Below are positions 1 through 5,792 of a stretch of 9,036 nucleotides of DNA, in pieces (positions within the stretch are counted from its first letter, which is position 1; each line of letters starts with the position of its first letter). The position numbers and the translations under genes are program-made. Under the pieces are notes generated by a model. That model ran no database searches. It was not told where the DNA came from and saw only the letters and a program-made list of their open reading frames with translations. This stretch comes from JAVBOF01 sp031550915 (GTDB taxonomy: Bacteria; Bacillota; Clostridia; Christensenellales; MGBC116941), in NCBI GenBank assembly GCA_031550915.1, contig JAVBOF010000010.1, positions 1-9,036 on the forward strand, given 5' to 3'.

Positions 1-87
1 TTCTCACGAAGCAATTGTTTTGCATATATAGAGGATGACGTAGAAAAGATCGAATGCGGCACGGAATTGCAGCTACTGATCCTATAA
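1..87 (+). CDS. moeA: MoeA-like molybdopterin molybdenumtransferase, C-terminal end only (partial)
   Basis: This is the 3' end of a gene whose start lies outside the window. Frame 1 is open from base 1 and stops at TAA 85-87, giving 28 residues that begin FSRSNCFAYI, continue EDDVEKIECG and end in TELQLLIL. The pattern of S-x-x-N-C/G, a hydrophobic stretch, E-D-V-E-x-(I/L)-E-x-G and a short beta strand matches how MoeA proteins end. That C-terminal beta-barrel domain belongs to the enzyme that inserts molybdate into adenylylated molybdopterin. The gap to the mobB start is only 23 bases, so the two are almost certainly co-transcribed, and a MobB neighbour fits molybdenum-cofactor synthesis. 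Only the tail is visible. The MoeA name therefore rests on a short weak motif plus context, and a MoeA-domain fusion cannot be excluded. Confidence 0.75.
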   Translation, partial: FSRSNCFAYIEDDVEKIECGTELQLLIL

Positions 88-110
88 ATACACATAAATG
101 GAGTATAAAA

Positions 111-626
111 ATGCAGAAGCGTAAGCCAATCATATTTACTATCGTTGGATATAAAAGAAGCGGAAAAACGGCATTGATAACATTGATCGTTCCGTATTTG
201 AAGAAAAAGGGTTACAAGGTCGGTGTTATAAAGCATGATGCGCACGAGTTTGACGCGGATATCGAAGGCCGCGATTCATACCGGCATAAACAGGCGGGGG
301 CGGATTGCACATTGGTTTTTTCCGATACCAAGTTTATGATGGTAAAGGACGTAGAAAAAGTGCCAATGCAGGATCTTTTCCCTTTGATGGACGATATGGA
401 TATCATTATTGTCGAGGGCGGAAGGACCTCATCATACCCCAAGATTGAGATTGTAAGGAAAGCAAAAAACAGCCAAGGCATTACAAGCGACCCAAAGCTT
501 ATAATGGCATTGGTAACAGATTTTGATTTCAATATAGATGGAATACAGACCTTTGAGTTCGGGGATATGGATTCATTGATGCCTGTTGTATATGAGTATA
601 TCGAACAGAATTTAGGCGCCCAGTAG
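111..626 (+). CDS. mobB: MobB, molybdopterin-guanine dinucleotide biosynthesis GTP-binding protein
   Basis: MobB is a small P-loop GTPase that helps MobA convert molybdenum cofactor to its guanine dinucleotide form, acting in the cytoplasm. The product is 171 residues, the usual length for a stand-alone MobB. It opens with a beta strand and a Walker A loop GYKRSGKT (residues 13-20). A GVIKHDAHEFD stretch follows (38-48), typical of the family's switch region. DIIIVEGG (97-104) then leads into YPKIEIVRK (109-117), the counterpart of the usual VEGFK...PKIEV signature, with GGR in place of GFK. I chose ATG 111 over the upstream ATG at 54. It is preceded by TGGAG at 99-103 with seven bases of spacing, and the family starts just before the P-loop strand. 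It lies 23 bases after the moeA end and probably shares its transcript. No mobA is visible here. Confidence 0.9.
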   Translation: MQKRKPIIFTIVGYKRSGKTALITLIVPYLKKKGYKVGVIKHDAHEFDADIEGRDSYRHKQAGADCTLVFSDTKFMMVKDVEKVPMQDLFPLMDDMDIIIVEGGRTSSYPKIEIVRKAKNSQGITSDPKLIMALVTDFDFNIDGIQTFEFGDMDSLMPVVYEYIEQNLGAQ

Positions 627-651
627 CAAGCGGAATAGAAAGCAAAATAAA

Positions 652-700
652 GCAATATAAAAAGGCTCTATATGCGGTATAAAGCTGCAAATAGAGCCTT
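652..700 (-). terminator. Rho-independent terminator of the cysteine synthase gene
   Basis: Bases 662-671 (AAGGCTCTAT) pair perfectly with 691-700 (ATAGAGCCTT). An inner stem, 673-677 with 685-689 including one G-U pair, extends the hairpin. Read on the minus strand, it begins 18 bases after the cysteine synthase stop and is followed by a T-rich run (TTTTATATT, bases 661-653). On the plus strand no T-run follows, so its role for mobB would be weaker, although the hairpin itself is symmetrical. Confidence 0.75.
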
Positions 701-718
701 GATAATATGATTACAAGC

Positions 719-1630
719 CTAATCTATATTGTCAAATAGAGTAGTGCTGAGGTATTTTTCGCCACGGTCGGGAAAGATGACCACTATAACGCCCTTTTTA
801 AGCGTTTTGGCGACCTCCAACGCCGCAAGCATCGCGGCGCCGCTGCTCATTCCGACAAAGATACCCTCTTTGCTTACTATATCGCGTGCTGTATTGAAAG
901 CTTCCTCTGTATCGATCATAATATGCTGGTCTATCTGGCTCGGGTCGTATATCTCCGGAACAATGGCTTCCTTCATATTTTTTAAGCCTTGTATGTAATG
1001 GCCTTTCACCGGCTGCGCTTCAATGATCTTTATATCCTTGTTCTTCTCTTTAAGTCCTTTTCCGACACCCATTATTGTTCCGGACGTACCGATGGAGGAT
1101 ACAAAATGAGTGATCTCGCCGCCCGTTTGCTGCCAAATCTCAGTTGCCGTCGTTTTATAATGGGCAAGCTTGTTGTAGATATTTGAAAACTGGTTAGGGT
1201 TGAAAAAGTTTCCGGGATCGTTTTCAAGCAGTTTACGCACTGCCATTATAGCACCGTCGGTGCCTTGATCCGCGGGAGTCAATATAACTTTGCCGCCAAA
1301 CGATTTTATCATCTTCTGGCGCTCTATCGATACCGCTTCGCTCATATAGATAGTTACGCCATAGTTTTTTACGCGTCCTATCATAGCAAGCGATATACCC
1401 GTATTGCCGGAAGTGGGTTCCACTATAGTCATGCCCGGACGCAAATTGCCGTCCTTTTCCGCTTGGTCTATCATCTTCAGGGCAATCCTATCCTTTATGC
1501 TTCCGGTAGGGTTAAAGCCTTCAAGTTTGGCGAATATCTGCACATCCGGGTTTGGACAAATATTGTTAAGCCTTACTAAAGGCGTATTACCGATGGTTTC
1601 CAAAATGTTGTTTTTCACTGATCCCTTCAT
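719..1630 (-). CDS. cysK: PLP-dependent cysteine synthase (O-acetylserine sulfhydrylase family)
   Basis: This cytoplasmic fold-type II PLP enzyme makes cysteine from O-acetylserine (or O-phosphoserine) and sulfide. The product is 303 residues, close to the usual CysK/CysM length. It begins with the ETIGNTPLVRL signature (11-21). PTGSIKDR (41-48) carries the Schiff-base lysine K46. EPTSGNTG (71-78) is the substrate loop, GTSGT (181-185) the phosphate-binding loop, GMSSGAA is at 260-266 and FPDRGEKYLS at 286-295. The segment MSEAVSIERQKM (96-107) differs from textbook CysK (MPETMS-ERR) and CysM (MPDNMSQERR), so the exact subfamily and acyl donor are uncertain. I chose ATG 1630, preceded on the minus strand by AAAGGA about ten bases upstream. 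The longer frame to 1717 runs through the promoter. GTG at 1618 is a possible alternative start. The gene is monocistronic, with its own promoter and terminator. Confidence 0.93.
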   Translation of the reverse strand: MKGSVKNNILETIGNTPLVRLNNICPNPDVQIFAKLEGFNPTGSIKDRIALKMIDQAEKDGNLRPGMTIVEPTSGNTGISLAMIGRVKNYGVTIYMSEAVSIERQKMIKSFGGKVILTPADQGTDGAIMAVRKLLENDPGNFFNPNQFSNIYNKLAHYKTTATEIWQQTGGEITHFVSSIGTSGTIMGVGKGLKEKNKDIKIIEAQPVKGHYIQGLKNMKEAIVPEIYDPSQIDQHIMIDTEEAFNTARDIVSKEGIFVGMSSGAAMLAALEVAKTLKKGVIVVIFPDRGEKYLSTTLFDNID

Positions 1631-1687
1631 ACCTTTCAAGTCCTTTAAACATATTATATGCCACAAAATCTTTTGCGCTCTATAATT

Positions 1688-1717
1688 ATTATAACATAAG
1701 GCAAACAGAAAGTGCAC
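1688..1717 (-). promoter_or_regulatory. Extended -10 promoter of the cysteine synthase gene
   Basis: On the minus strand there is a consensus TATAAT (bases 1693-1688) preceded by TGT, giving the extended -10 element TGTTATAAT. The -35 region 17-18 bases upstream (about 1711-1717) has no good TTGACA match, as is usual for extended -10 promoters. Transcription would start near 1681, giving a leader of about 50 bases. A second TATAAT at 1658-1653 is too close to the start codon and has no -35. Confidence 0.65.
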
Positions 1718-1719
1718 TT
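1710..1719. promoter_or_regulatory. Perfect palindrome AAGTGCACTT over the -35 region of the cysteine synthase promoter
   Basis: The ten bases AAGTGCACTT read the same on both strands and lie where the -35 element of the minus-strand cysteine synthase promoter would be. This is the position of a repressor or activator site. The match to any named regulator is unknown to me, and a 10-base palindrome can arise by chance, so operator function is inference. Confidence 0.3.
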
Positions 1720-1748
1720 ACCAAAATCCTTTACAAAACTATAAAGAT

Positions 1749-1764
1749 ATGCATAAAAATGCAT
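1749..1764. repeat. Inverted repeat ATGCAT-AAAA-ATGCAT upstream of the thioesterase promoter
   Basis: Two copies of the self-complementary hexamer ATGCAT (1749-1754 and 1759-1764) flank AAAA in the divergent intergenic region. They end 15 bases before the proposed -35 of the thioesterase promoter. A regulatory role is possible but unproven, and the motif is AT-rich and short. Confidence 0.3.
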
Positions 1765-1779
1765 CGAAGCCACATGCCG

Positions 1780-1809
1780 TTGCAAGCCATGCCACAGTTA
1801 TAATATAAT
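1780..1809 (+). promoter_or_regulatory. Promoter of the acyl-ACP thioesterase gene
   Basis: TTGCAA (1780-1785, four of six matches to TTGACA) is followed after 18 bases by a perfect TATAAT (1804-1809). An overlapping TATAAT sits at 1799-1804. Transcription would begin near 1816, about 40 bases before the chosen start codon. It is divergent from the cysteine synthase promoter. Confidence 0.6.
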
Positions 1810-1855
1810 GTTAAAAACCCAAGCAAAATATTTCGATTAAAAAATGGAGCTTTAT

Positions 1856-2605
1856 ATGGATAACAGTATTTTGCCTGCCTGTGAGATAATAAAAGAGATT
1901 CAGATAAGCGAGACGGATTTTTTAGGCAGATGGAAACCTTCTTGCATATATACGGCAATGCAGGAGATCGCCGATACCCATGCGCATAACCTGGGCTGCG
2001 GAAGGAGTGCCATGGTATCCCGCGGTATAGTATGGGTTCTAACGAGACTGGTTATAGAGATGCGGCGTTACCCGCACTGGGGCGAAACTGTGCGCCTGTA
2101 TACCTGGGCGTATGACAGGGGGGGCAGGCTCTTTCCCAGAAACTTCAGGATATTTGACGAAAGTGGTGAGGAGATCGGCGCGGCTGCATCGATTTGGATC
2201 ATTATGGATATGGAGACCCGCAAGGTATTGCGCGCGCCGGATGACTTGTTCCATTATTCCGAAGCTGCGGATAAAAGCGATCCGCTGCCTTCTCCGCAAC
2301 AGCTGCGGCCAGATAAACAGCTCGGACGCTTCTCCGTCCGTAAGCCTGTATATAGCGATTTGGATGTAAACTTCCATATGAATAACGCGAGATATGTGGA
2401 ATGGATATGCGATATGTTCGATACCAAAAAGCACAAAGAAAATTTTCTTCACACGTTGCAGGTGAACTATCTGACTGAAGCCGTACCGGATAAAGAGATC
2501 GAGCTTTCATTGTTGGAAGAAAACGACGAATTTTTCGTAAGAGGCAATGATGCGGCCGATGGGACCGCGGTTTTTGAAGCATTCGGTAAATGGAAAAGGG
2601 AATAA
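1856..2605 (+). CDS. Acyl-ACP thioesterase (FatA/FatB-like family)
   Basis: This enzyme hydrolyses acyl-acyl carrier protein to free fatty acid in the cytoplasm, ending or diverting fatty-acid synthesis. The 249-residue product is the usual size for bacterial members and holds two tandem hotdog folds, roughly residues 5-130 and 155-245. The second carries YSDLDVNFHMNNARYVEW (166-183). This corresponds to the catalytic D-x-N-x-H segment of plant FatB, here D170, N172 and H174. The later NYLTEA (204-209) aligns with the plant RREC segment, so E208 matches the catalytic glutamate while the adjacent Cys is Ala. ATG 1856 is chosen because TGGAG (1845-1849) lies six bases upstream. ATG 1844 has no ribosome binding site. 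The gene has its own promoter, and no fatty-acid synthesis genes adjoin it in the window. Chain-length specificity cannot be read from sequence. Confidence 0.87.
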   Translation: MDNSILPACEIIKEIQISETDFLGRWKPSCIYTAMQEIADTHAHNLGCGRSAMVSRGIVWVLTRLVIEMRRYPHWGETVRLYTWAYDRGGRLFPRNFRIFDESGEEIGAAASIWIIMDMETRKVLRAPDDLFHYSEAADKSDPLPSPQQLRPDKQLGRFSVRKPVYSDLDVNFHMNNARYVEWICDMFDTKKHKENFLHTLQVNYLTEAVPDKEIELSLLEENDEFFVRGNDAADGTAVFEAFGKWKRE

Positions 2606-2651
2606 GTCGCTTGGTTTTATTTTTTTGAAGTTACGGGCTCATCCTGCTGAA

Positions 2652-2710
2652 AAAAGCTGTTTATTGTATCGCACTTGCAAAATCTTTTTGAATGGCAGGA
2701 AAAGCTGTTT
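2652..2710 (+). repeat. Direct repeat AAAAGCTGTTT in the gap before the HlyD-like gene
   Basis: The 11-base sequence AAAAGCTGTTT occurs at 2652-2662 and again at 2700-2710, starts 48 bases apart. It lies within the 150-base gap between the thioesterase and the HlyD-like gene. An inverted pair TCCTGC (2642-2647) and GCAGGA (2695-2700) overlaps the same interval. I found no convincing promoter or terminator hairpin in this gap, although it begins with a T-rich run at 2615-2628. The repeats may be regulatory or a local duplication remnant. Confidence 0.35.
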
Positions 2711-2755
2711 TGGTAGAGAATTATTAGAAACTGATAAGGATGGTTTCGTTTATAT

Positions 2756-3943
2756 ATGGCTGGACGCGTAAGGCTAAAACCTAGATTTTATGTATTTTTA
2801 ATATTATTTATTGCTATTATAGCTACCATAGTCGTATTGCTGTCTGGTAACGGCGTGGATGTTTTGGTGACCCAGGGAGCAGTAAAATATGAGAAGGCTT
2901 TTGATGCCATAATAGTGCGCAATGAGAAGGTATATGAAACCGATGATTACAGCAAGCTCGTTTTTTCTGTTGCTGAGGGAGACAGGGTATCCAAGGGCGC
3001 CAAGATAGTTGAAGTATATAAAAGTGGCTATAACAATAATGCCAGTAAAGACCTTATTGCTGTACAGACCAATATAAAAAAATACGTTGAGGAAAATTTC
3101 ATAAAGAATATCCTTGAACAGGATCTGGTTGATCTGAATACGCAGATAGACGAAAAACTCGGACAGATAGAAAGCGTGTTGAGCGGCAATGGCGAAGAGG
3201 ATTTGCTGGTGTTAGAAAAACAGCTAAAAGATCTTTTGAATTCCCGGCAGATATTGCTAAAGAAGAAAGGGGACGCCGAGAATAACACCGAACTAAAAAT
3301 GCTGCTTCAGCAGGAACAAGCCCTTGTAGATAATATTGCGAACTGGAAGACAGATGAATTTGCAGAGGACGCGGGCATAGTAAGCTTTTATTGCGACGGC
3401 GCGGAAAACCTTTTAACGCCGGAAATAATGAAGGATATCACGATCCAGCAAATAAACGAGATAATTACGAACATCGGTACGGGAAGGCTAAAGAATACCG
3501 ACGGCAAAACAGCGTTGTATAGATTGGTAGATAATTTTAAGTGGTACTGCGTGGTTATTGGCGATACAAAGGGAATAGACGAATTTAAGGCCGACACCAA
3601 GTTCAATATCAGCTTTGAAGGCGTTTATGACAGGCCGTATGAGGGCAGGGTACTATCCGTGCGTACGCTTGAAGATGGATATATCTATGAGTTTGAAGTA
3701 GTTGAGGATATCGGCCCGATGCTTGGCGTGCGGAAGGCCAAGATGACGCTAAAGCGGGATTTCGAAGGGCTAAAGGTACCGTCTAAATATATCGTGGAAA
3801 AGGACGGGGTGCGGGGCGTTAATGTCCGGGATGCGGACGGTTCGAGATTCGTACCCGTTGAGATAATTGTAAACGACGGCAATGAAGCTATAATCCAGGG
3901 AGCGCAGGGAAATGAGATTGTCGTCGGGCAAAAAATAGTTTGA
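2756..3943 (+). CDS. HlyD-like membrane-anchored protein (efflux periplasmic-adaptor fold)
   Basis: The 395-residue product resembles the membrane-fusion or adaptor proteins of transport systems. A short basic N-terminus (MAGRVRLKPR) leads into one membrane helix (about 11-30), so the rest lies outside the cell membrane. Residues 36-90 look like a split lipoyl or barrel-sandwich domain, with the VAEGDRVSKGAKIVEVY turn at 72-88. Residues about 95-200 are charged and helical, probably a coiled-coil hairpin. The C-terminal part is beta-rich and ends in the family-like GLKVPSKYIVEKDGVRGVNV (338-357). There is no ABC transporter or outer-membrane partner nearby. It is followed 24 bases later by yggS and then sepF, so a role at the envelope during division is a positional inference. 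ATG 2756 is the only good start in frame after a TAA at 2735. AAGGA at 2736-2740 is unusually far away, at 15 bases. Confidence 0.72.
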   Translation: MAGRVRLKPRFYVFLILFIAIIATIVVLLSGNGVDVLVTQGAVKYEKAFDAIIVRNEKVYETDDYSKLVFSVAEGDRVSKGAKIVEVYKSGYNNNASKDLIAVQTNIKKYVEENFIKNILEQDLVDLNTQIDEKLGQIESVLSGNGEEDLLVLEKQLKDLLNSRQILLKKKGDAENNTELKMLLQQEQALVDNIANWKTDEFAEDAGIVSFYCDGAENLLTPEIMKDITIQQINEIITNIGTGRLKNTDGKTALYRLVDNFKWYCVVIGDTKGIDEFKADTKFNISFEGVYDRPYEGRVLSVRTLEDGYIYEFEVVEDIGPMLGVRKAKMTLKRDFEGLKVPSKYIVEKDGVRGVNVRDADGSRFVPVEIIVNDGNEAIIQGAQGNEIVVGQKIV

Positions 3944-3967
3944 CATATAAATATTTGGTGATAAATT

Positions 3968-4666
3968 ATGGGCGAAATTTCTAAAAATATCAATGAAGTT
4001 AACGAAAAAATTTCGCTGGCAAAGAATCGTGCCGGACGTGAAAATGAGCCTGTAGAGCTTGTTGCAGTATCTAAGTTTGTAGAGACGGATCGTATGTTGG
4101 AAGCACTGGAGTGCGGTGTCTGCAGTTTTGGTGAAAATAGGGCTCAAGAATTAATGCAGAAATACGATATTATTATTGAAAAATTTTCAAATATTTTATG
4201 GAATTTTATTGGACAATTGCAGAAAAATAAGGTAAAATGTCTAATTGATAGAGTAGACCTTATTCAATCGCTAGACAATAAAGCTCTCGCGACGGAGATC
4301 CAAAGGCTATATGAAGCAAATGGAAAAGTCGCAAACGTACTTATTCAGGTGAATATCGGCAAGGAAGGCTCGAAGGGTGGGGTGGACCCGGACAGTGTAT
4401 ATGAATTTATACGCTGGTTGCAAGATCTGTCGAATGTTCATGTGAAAGGGCTAATGTGTATCCCTCCGGCCTTGGGTGGGGAAAATGTTCGGCCGTATTT
4501 CCGCGATATGAAGAGCATCTTTGATAGTATCGCAAGGAAAAACATGCCTAATGCGGAAATGGAGTTTCTGTCTATGGGTATGTCGGGGGATTATGAAACA
4601 GCAATTGAGGAAGGCTCAAATATGGTTCGGATTGGTTCGGCTATATTTGGCAAACGCTCTCGCTGA
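3968..4666 (+). CDS. yggS: YggS/YlmE family pyridoxal phosphate homeostasis protein (PLPBP)
   Basis: This is a cytoplasmic PLP-binding protein of the alanine-racemase N-terminal barrel fold. It has no known catalytic activity and is linked to vitamin B6 and amino-acid balance. The 232-residue product has family length. K36 in LVAVSKF (31-37) is the expected PLP lysine. FGENRAQE (54-61), the WxFIGxLQxNK motif (78-88) and LSMGMSGDYETAIEEGSNMVRIG (201-223), whose serines and glycines hold the phosphate, are all present. In the WxFIGxLQxNK motif the usual histidines (WHFIGHLQ) are replaced by N79 and Q83. GGTGA (3957-3961) precedes ATG by six bases. It lies between the HlyD-like gene and sepF, matching the ylmE-sepF order of Bacillus subtilis, and is probably in one operon with both. 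Confidence 0.93.
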   Translation: MGEISKNINEVNEKISLAKNRAGRENEPVELVAVSKFVETDRMLEALECGVCSFGENRAQELMQKYDIIIEKFSNILWNFIGQLQKNKVKCLIDRVDLIQSLDNKALATEIQRLYEANGKVANVLIQVNIGKEGSKGGVDPDSVYEFIRWLQDLSNVHVKGLMCIPPALGGENVRPYFRDMKSIFDSIARKNMPNAEMEFLSMGMSGDYETAIEEGSNMVRIGSAIFGKRSR

Positions 4667-4707
4667 GCACTTTCGCACATATACAAATTAATATTGGAGG
4701 TCTAATA

Positions 4708-5154
4708 ATGGCTAATATACTTGGCAAATTATTCGATTATATAGGCGTCGAGCAAGCGGAAGAAGAAAGCTACTACGACGATAACAACAATTACTATGAG
4801 GATGATTACGTGGAAGAGACTTATTCAAGACAAAAGAAAGGCAAGGTAGTAAACATTCACCAGAATGCCAATCAAAAGATGATCATCTATCAGCCGTGTT
4901 CCTATGACGATACGCAGAACATAATAGATAGCCTGAAAAGCCGCAAATCCGTTATTTCCAATTTGGAATCTATGGAGACGGAGAGCGCTCAGAGAGTTAT
5001 AGACATAATGAGCGGCGCAATGTACGCCCTTGGCGGCAATGTACATAAAATCTCCCGAGGGATATTCCTGTTTGCCCCAGACAATATGGACGTTTCCGGA
5101 AACGCCATGGATTCAATAAACGAACAAACTTACTTCGATTATTTCGGAAGATAA
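4708..5154 (+). CDS. sepF: SepF, cell division protein
   Basis: SepF anchors FtsZ filaments to the membrane and supports septum formation in Firmicutes. The 148-residue product has the usual plan. It opens with an amphipathic membrane-binding helix (MANILGKLFDYIGV, 1-14). A linker follows that is acidic and tyrosine-rich (17-39) and then short and basic (about 41-46). The compact SepF domain covers about 47-126. Within it are VVNIH (47-51), the helix SYDDTQNIIDSLKSRKSVI (65-83), ESAQRVIDIMSGAMYALGG (92-110) and KISRGIFLFAPDNM (114-127). The last corresponds to the strand and loop through which SepF dimerises and meets FtsZ. A strong GGAGG (4696-4700) lies seven bases before ATG. It follows yggS by 41 bases without a visible promoter and ends just before a terminator. 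Confidence 0.95.
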   Translation: MANILGKLFDYIGVEQAEEESYYDDNNNYYEDDYVEETYSRQKKGKVVNIHQNANQKMIIYQPCSYDDTQNIIDSLKSRKSVISNLESMETESAQRVIDIMSGAMYALGGNVHKISRGIFLFAPDNMDVSGNAMDSINEQTYFDYFGR

Positions 5155-5163
5155 ATTAAACCG

Positions 5164-5202
5164 GGGCTTCTGTACATCCACAGTGTATAGAAGCCCTTTT
5201 TT
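5164..5202 (+). terminator. Rho-independent terminator after sepF
   Basis: Bases 5164-5176 (GGGCTTCTGTACA) pair with 5184-5196 (TGTATAGAAGCCC) in a 13-pair stem with one G-U pair and a seven-base loop. Six T residues follow (5197-5202). It starts nine bases after the sepF stop and closes the HlyD-like/yggS/sepF operon. Confidence 0.92.
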
Positions 5203-5223
5203 ATTGTTAAAAAGTAATGACTA

Positions 5224-5252
5224 TTGCCGAATGAGAAATATTGGAGTATAAT
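5224..5252 (+). promoter_or_regulatory. Promoter of divIVA
   Basis: TTGCCG (5224-5229, four of six matches) and a perfect TATAAT (5247-5252) are separated by the ideal 17 bases, directly after the sepF terminator. Transcription would start near 5259, leaving a leader of about 30 bases that still contains AAGGAG (5276-5281). If this is right, the possible starts at TTG 5241 and ATG 5256 lie upstream of the transcript. Confidence 0.7.
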
Positions 5253-5288
5253 TATATGGAATTGAATTCCACATTAAGGAGAATGAGA

Positions 5289-5792
5289 ATGAGTATCGAT
5301 GCCAAGATAATTTTGGAGAAACAATTTGAAACAGTTCGAAAGGGATATGATGCACTTGAGGTAAATAAGTTCTTAGACGAAGTCATAGAGGGATTCAAAG
5401 CTTTGGAAGACAAGGTTAAAAAGCTTGAGGCTGAAGTGGAAGAAAACAAAGTCAAGCTTGAAAAATATTCAGAAATGGAAGAGGCGTTGAAAAACTCAAT
5501 AATCACGGCGCAAAAATCAGCGGATAACCTATTGCGCGATGCCAAGAACCGTTCTGATATGATAATTTCAGAAGCTGAGTCTAAAGCAAGACGCATGCAG
5601 GAAGAATATAAAAACAGCTATGCAGATATCCGTTCAAAGTATGCAGACCTTGTAACCAGTTTTCATGCCTCAAGGGATGAGATCAGCAGAAATATAGAGA
5701 TGCAGCTGGACCGTCTGCGCGGAACTTCAATACAATCGCTTGAAGAGCTCGAATCGCGCATGTCTACGTTCGAAAATAACCATGATCAATGA
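5289..5792 (+). CDS. divIVA: DivIVA-family polar/septal coiled-coil protein
   Basis: DivIVA proteins bind strongly curved membrane at septa and poles and recruit division or wall-growth partners. The 167-residue product begins MSIDAKIILEKQFE and has the family's N-terminal signature QFETVRKGYDALEVNKFLDEV (12-32), where the membrane-inserting tip and crossed-loop domain lie. From about residue 33 to 160 it is almost wholly helical and charged, with heptad-like spacing (DKVKKLEAEVEENKVKLEKY, 41-60), as expected for the coiled coil. I chose ATG 5289 because AAGGAG (5276-5281) lies seven bases upstream and the distance to the QF motif matches the family. ATG 5256 (preceded by TGGAG) and TTG 5241 are alternatives that overlap the proposed promoter. 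It stands alone behind its own promoter, and a terminator follows 28 bases after its stop. Confidence 0.9.
   Translation: MSIDAKIILEKQFETVRKGYDALEVNKFLDEVIEGFKALEDKVKKLEAEVEENKVKLEKYSEMEEALKNSIITAQKSADNLLRDAKNRSDMIISEAESKARRMQEEYKNSYADIRSKYADLVTSFHASRDEISRNIEMQLDRLRGTSIQSLEELESRMSTFENNHDQ

Noticed and set aside
212..655. Minus-strand open frame of 147 codons opposite mobB
   Set aside because: It lies wholly antisense to a well-supported MobB, has no family resemblance and no good ribosome binding site.
1631..1717. N-terminal extension of the cysteine synthase to ATG 1717
   Set aside because: The added 29 residues run through the TGTTATAAT promoter and match nothing in the family.
2039..2452. 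Minus-strand open frame of 137 codons opposite the thioesterase
   Set aside because: It is a shadow of the coding frame, with unprotein-like composition and no start signals.
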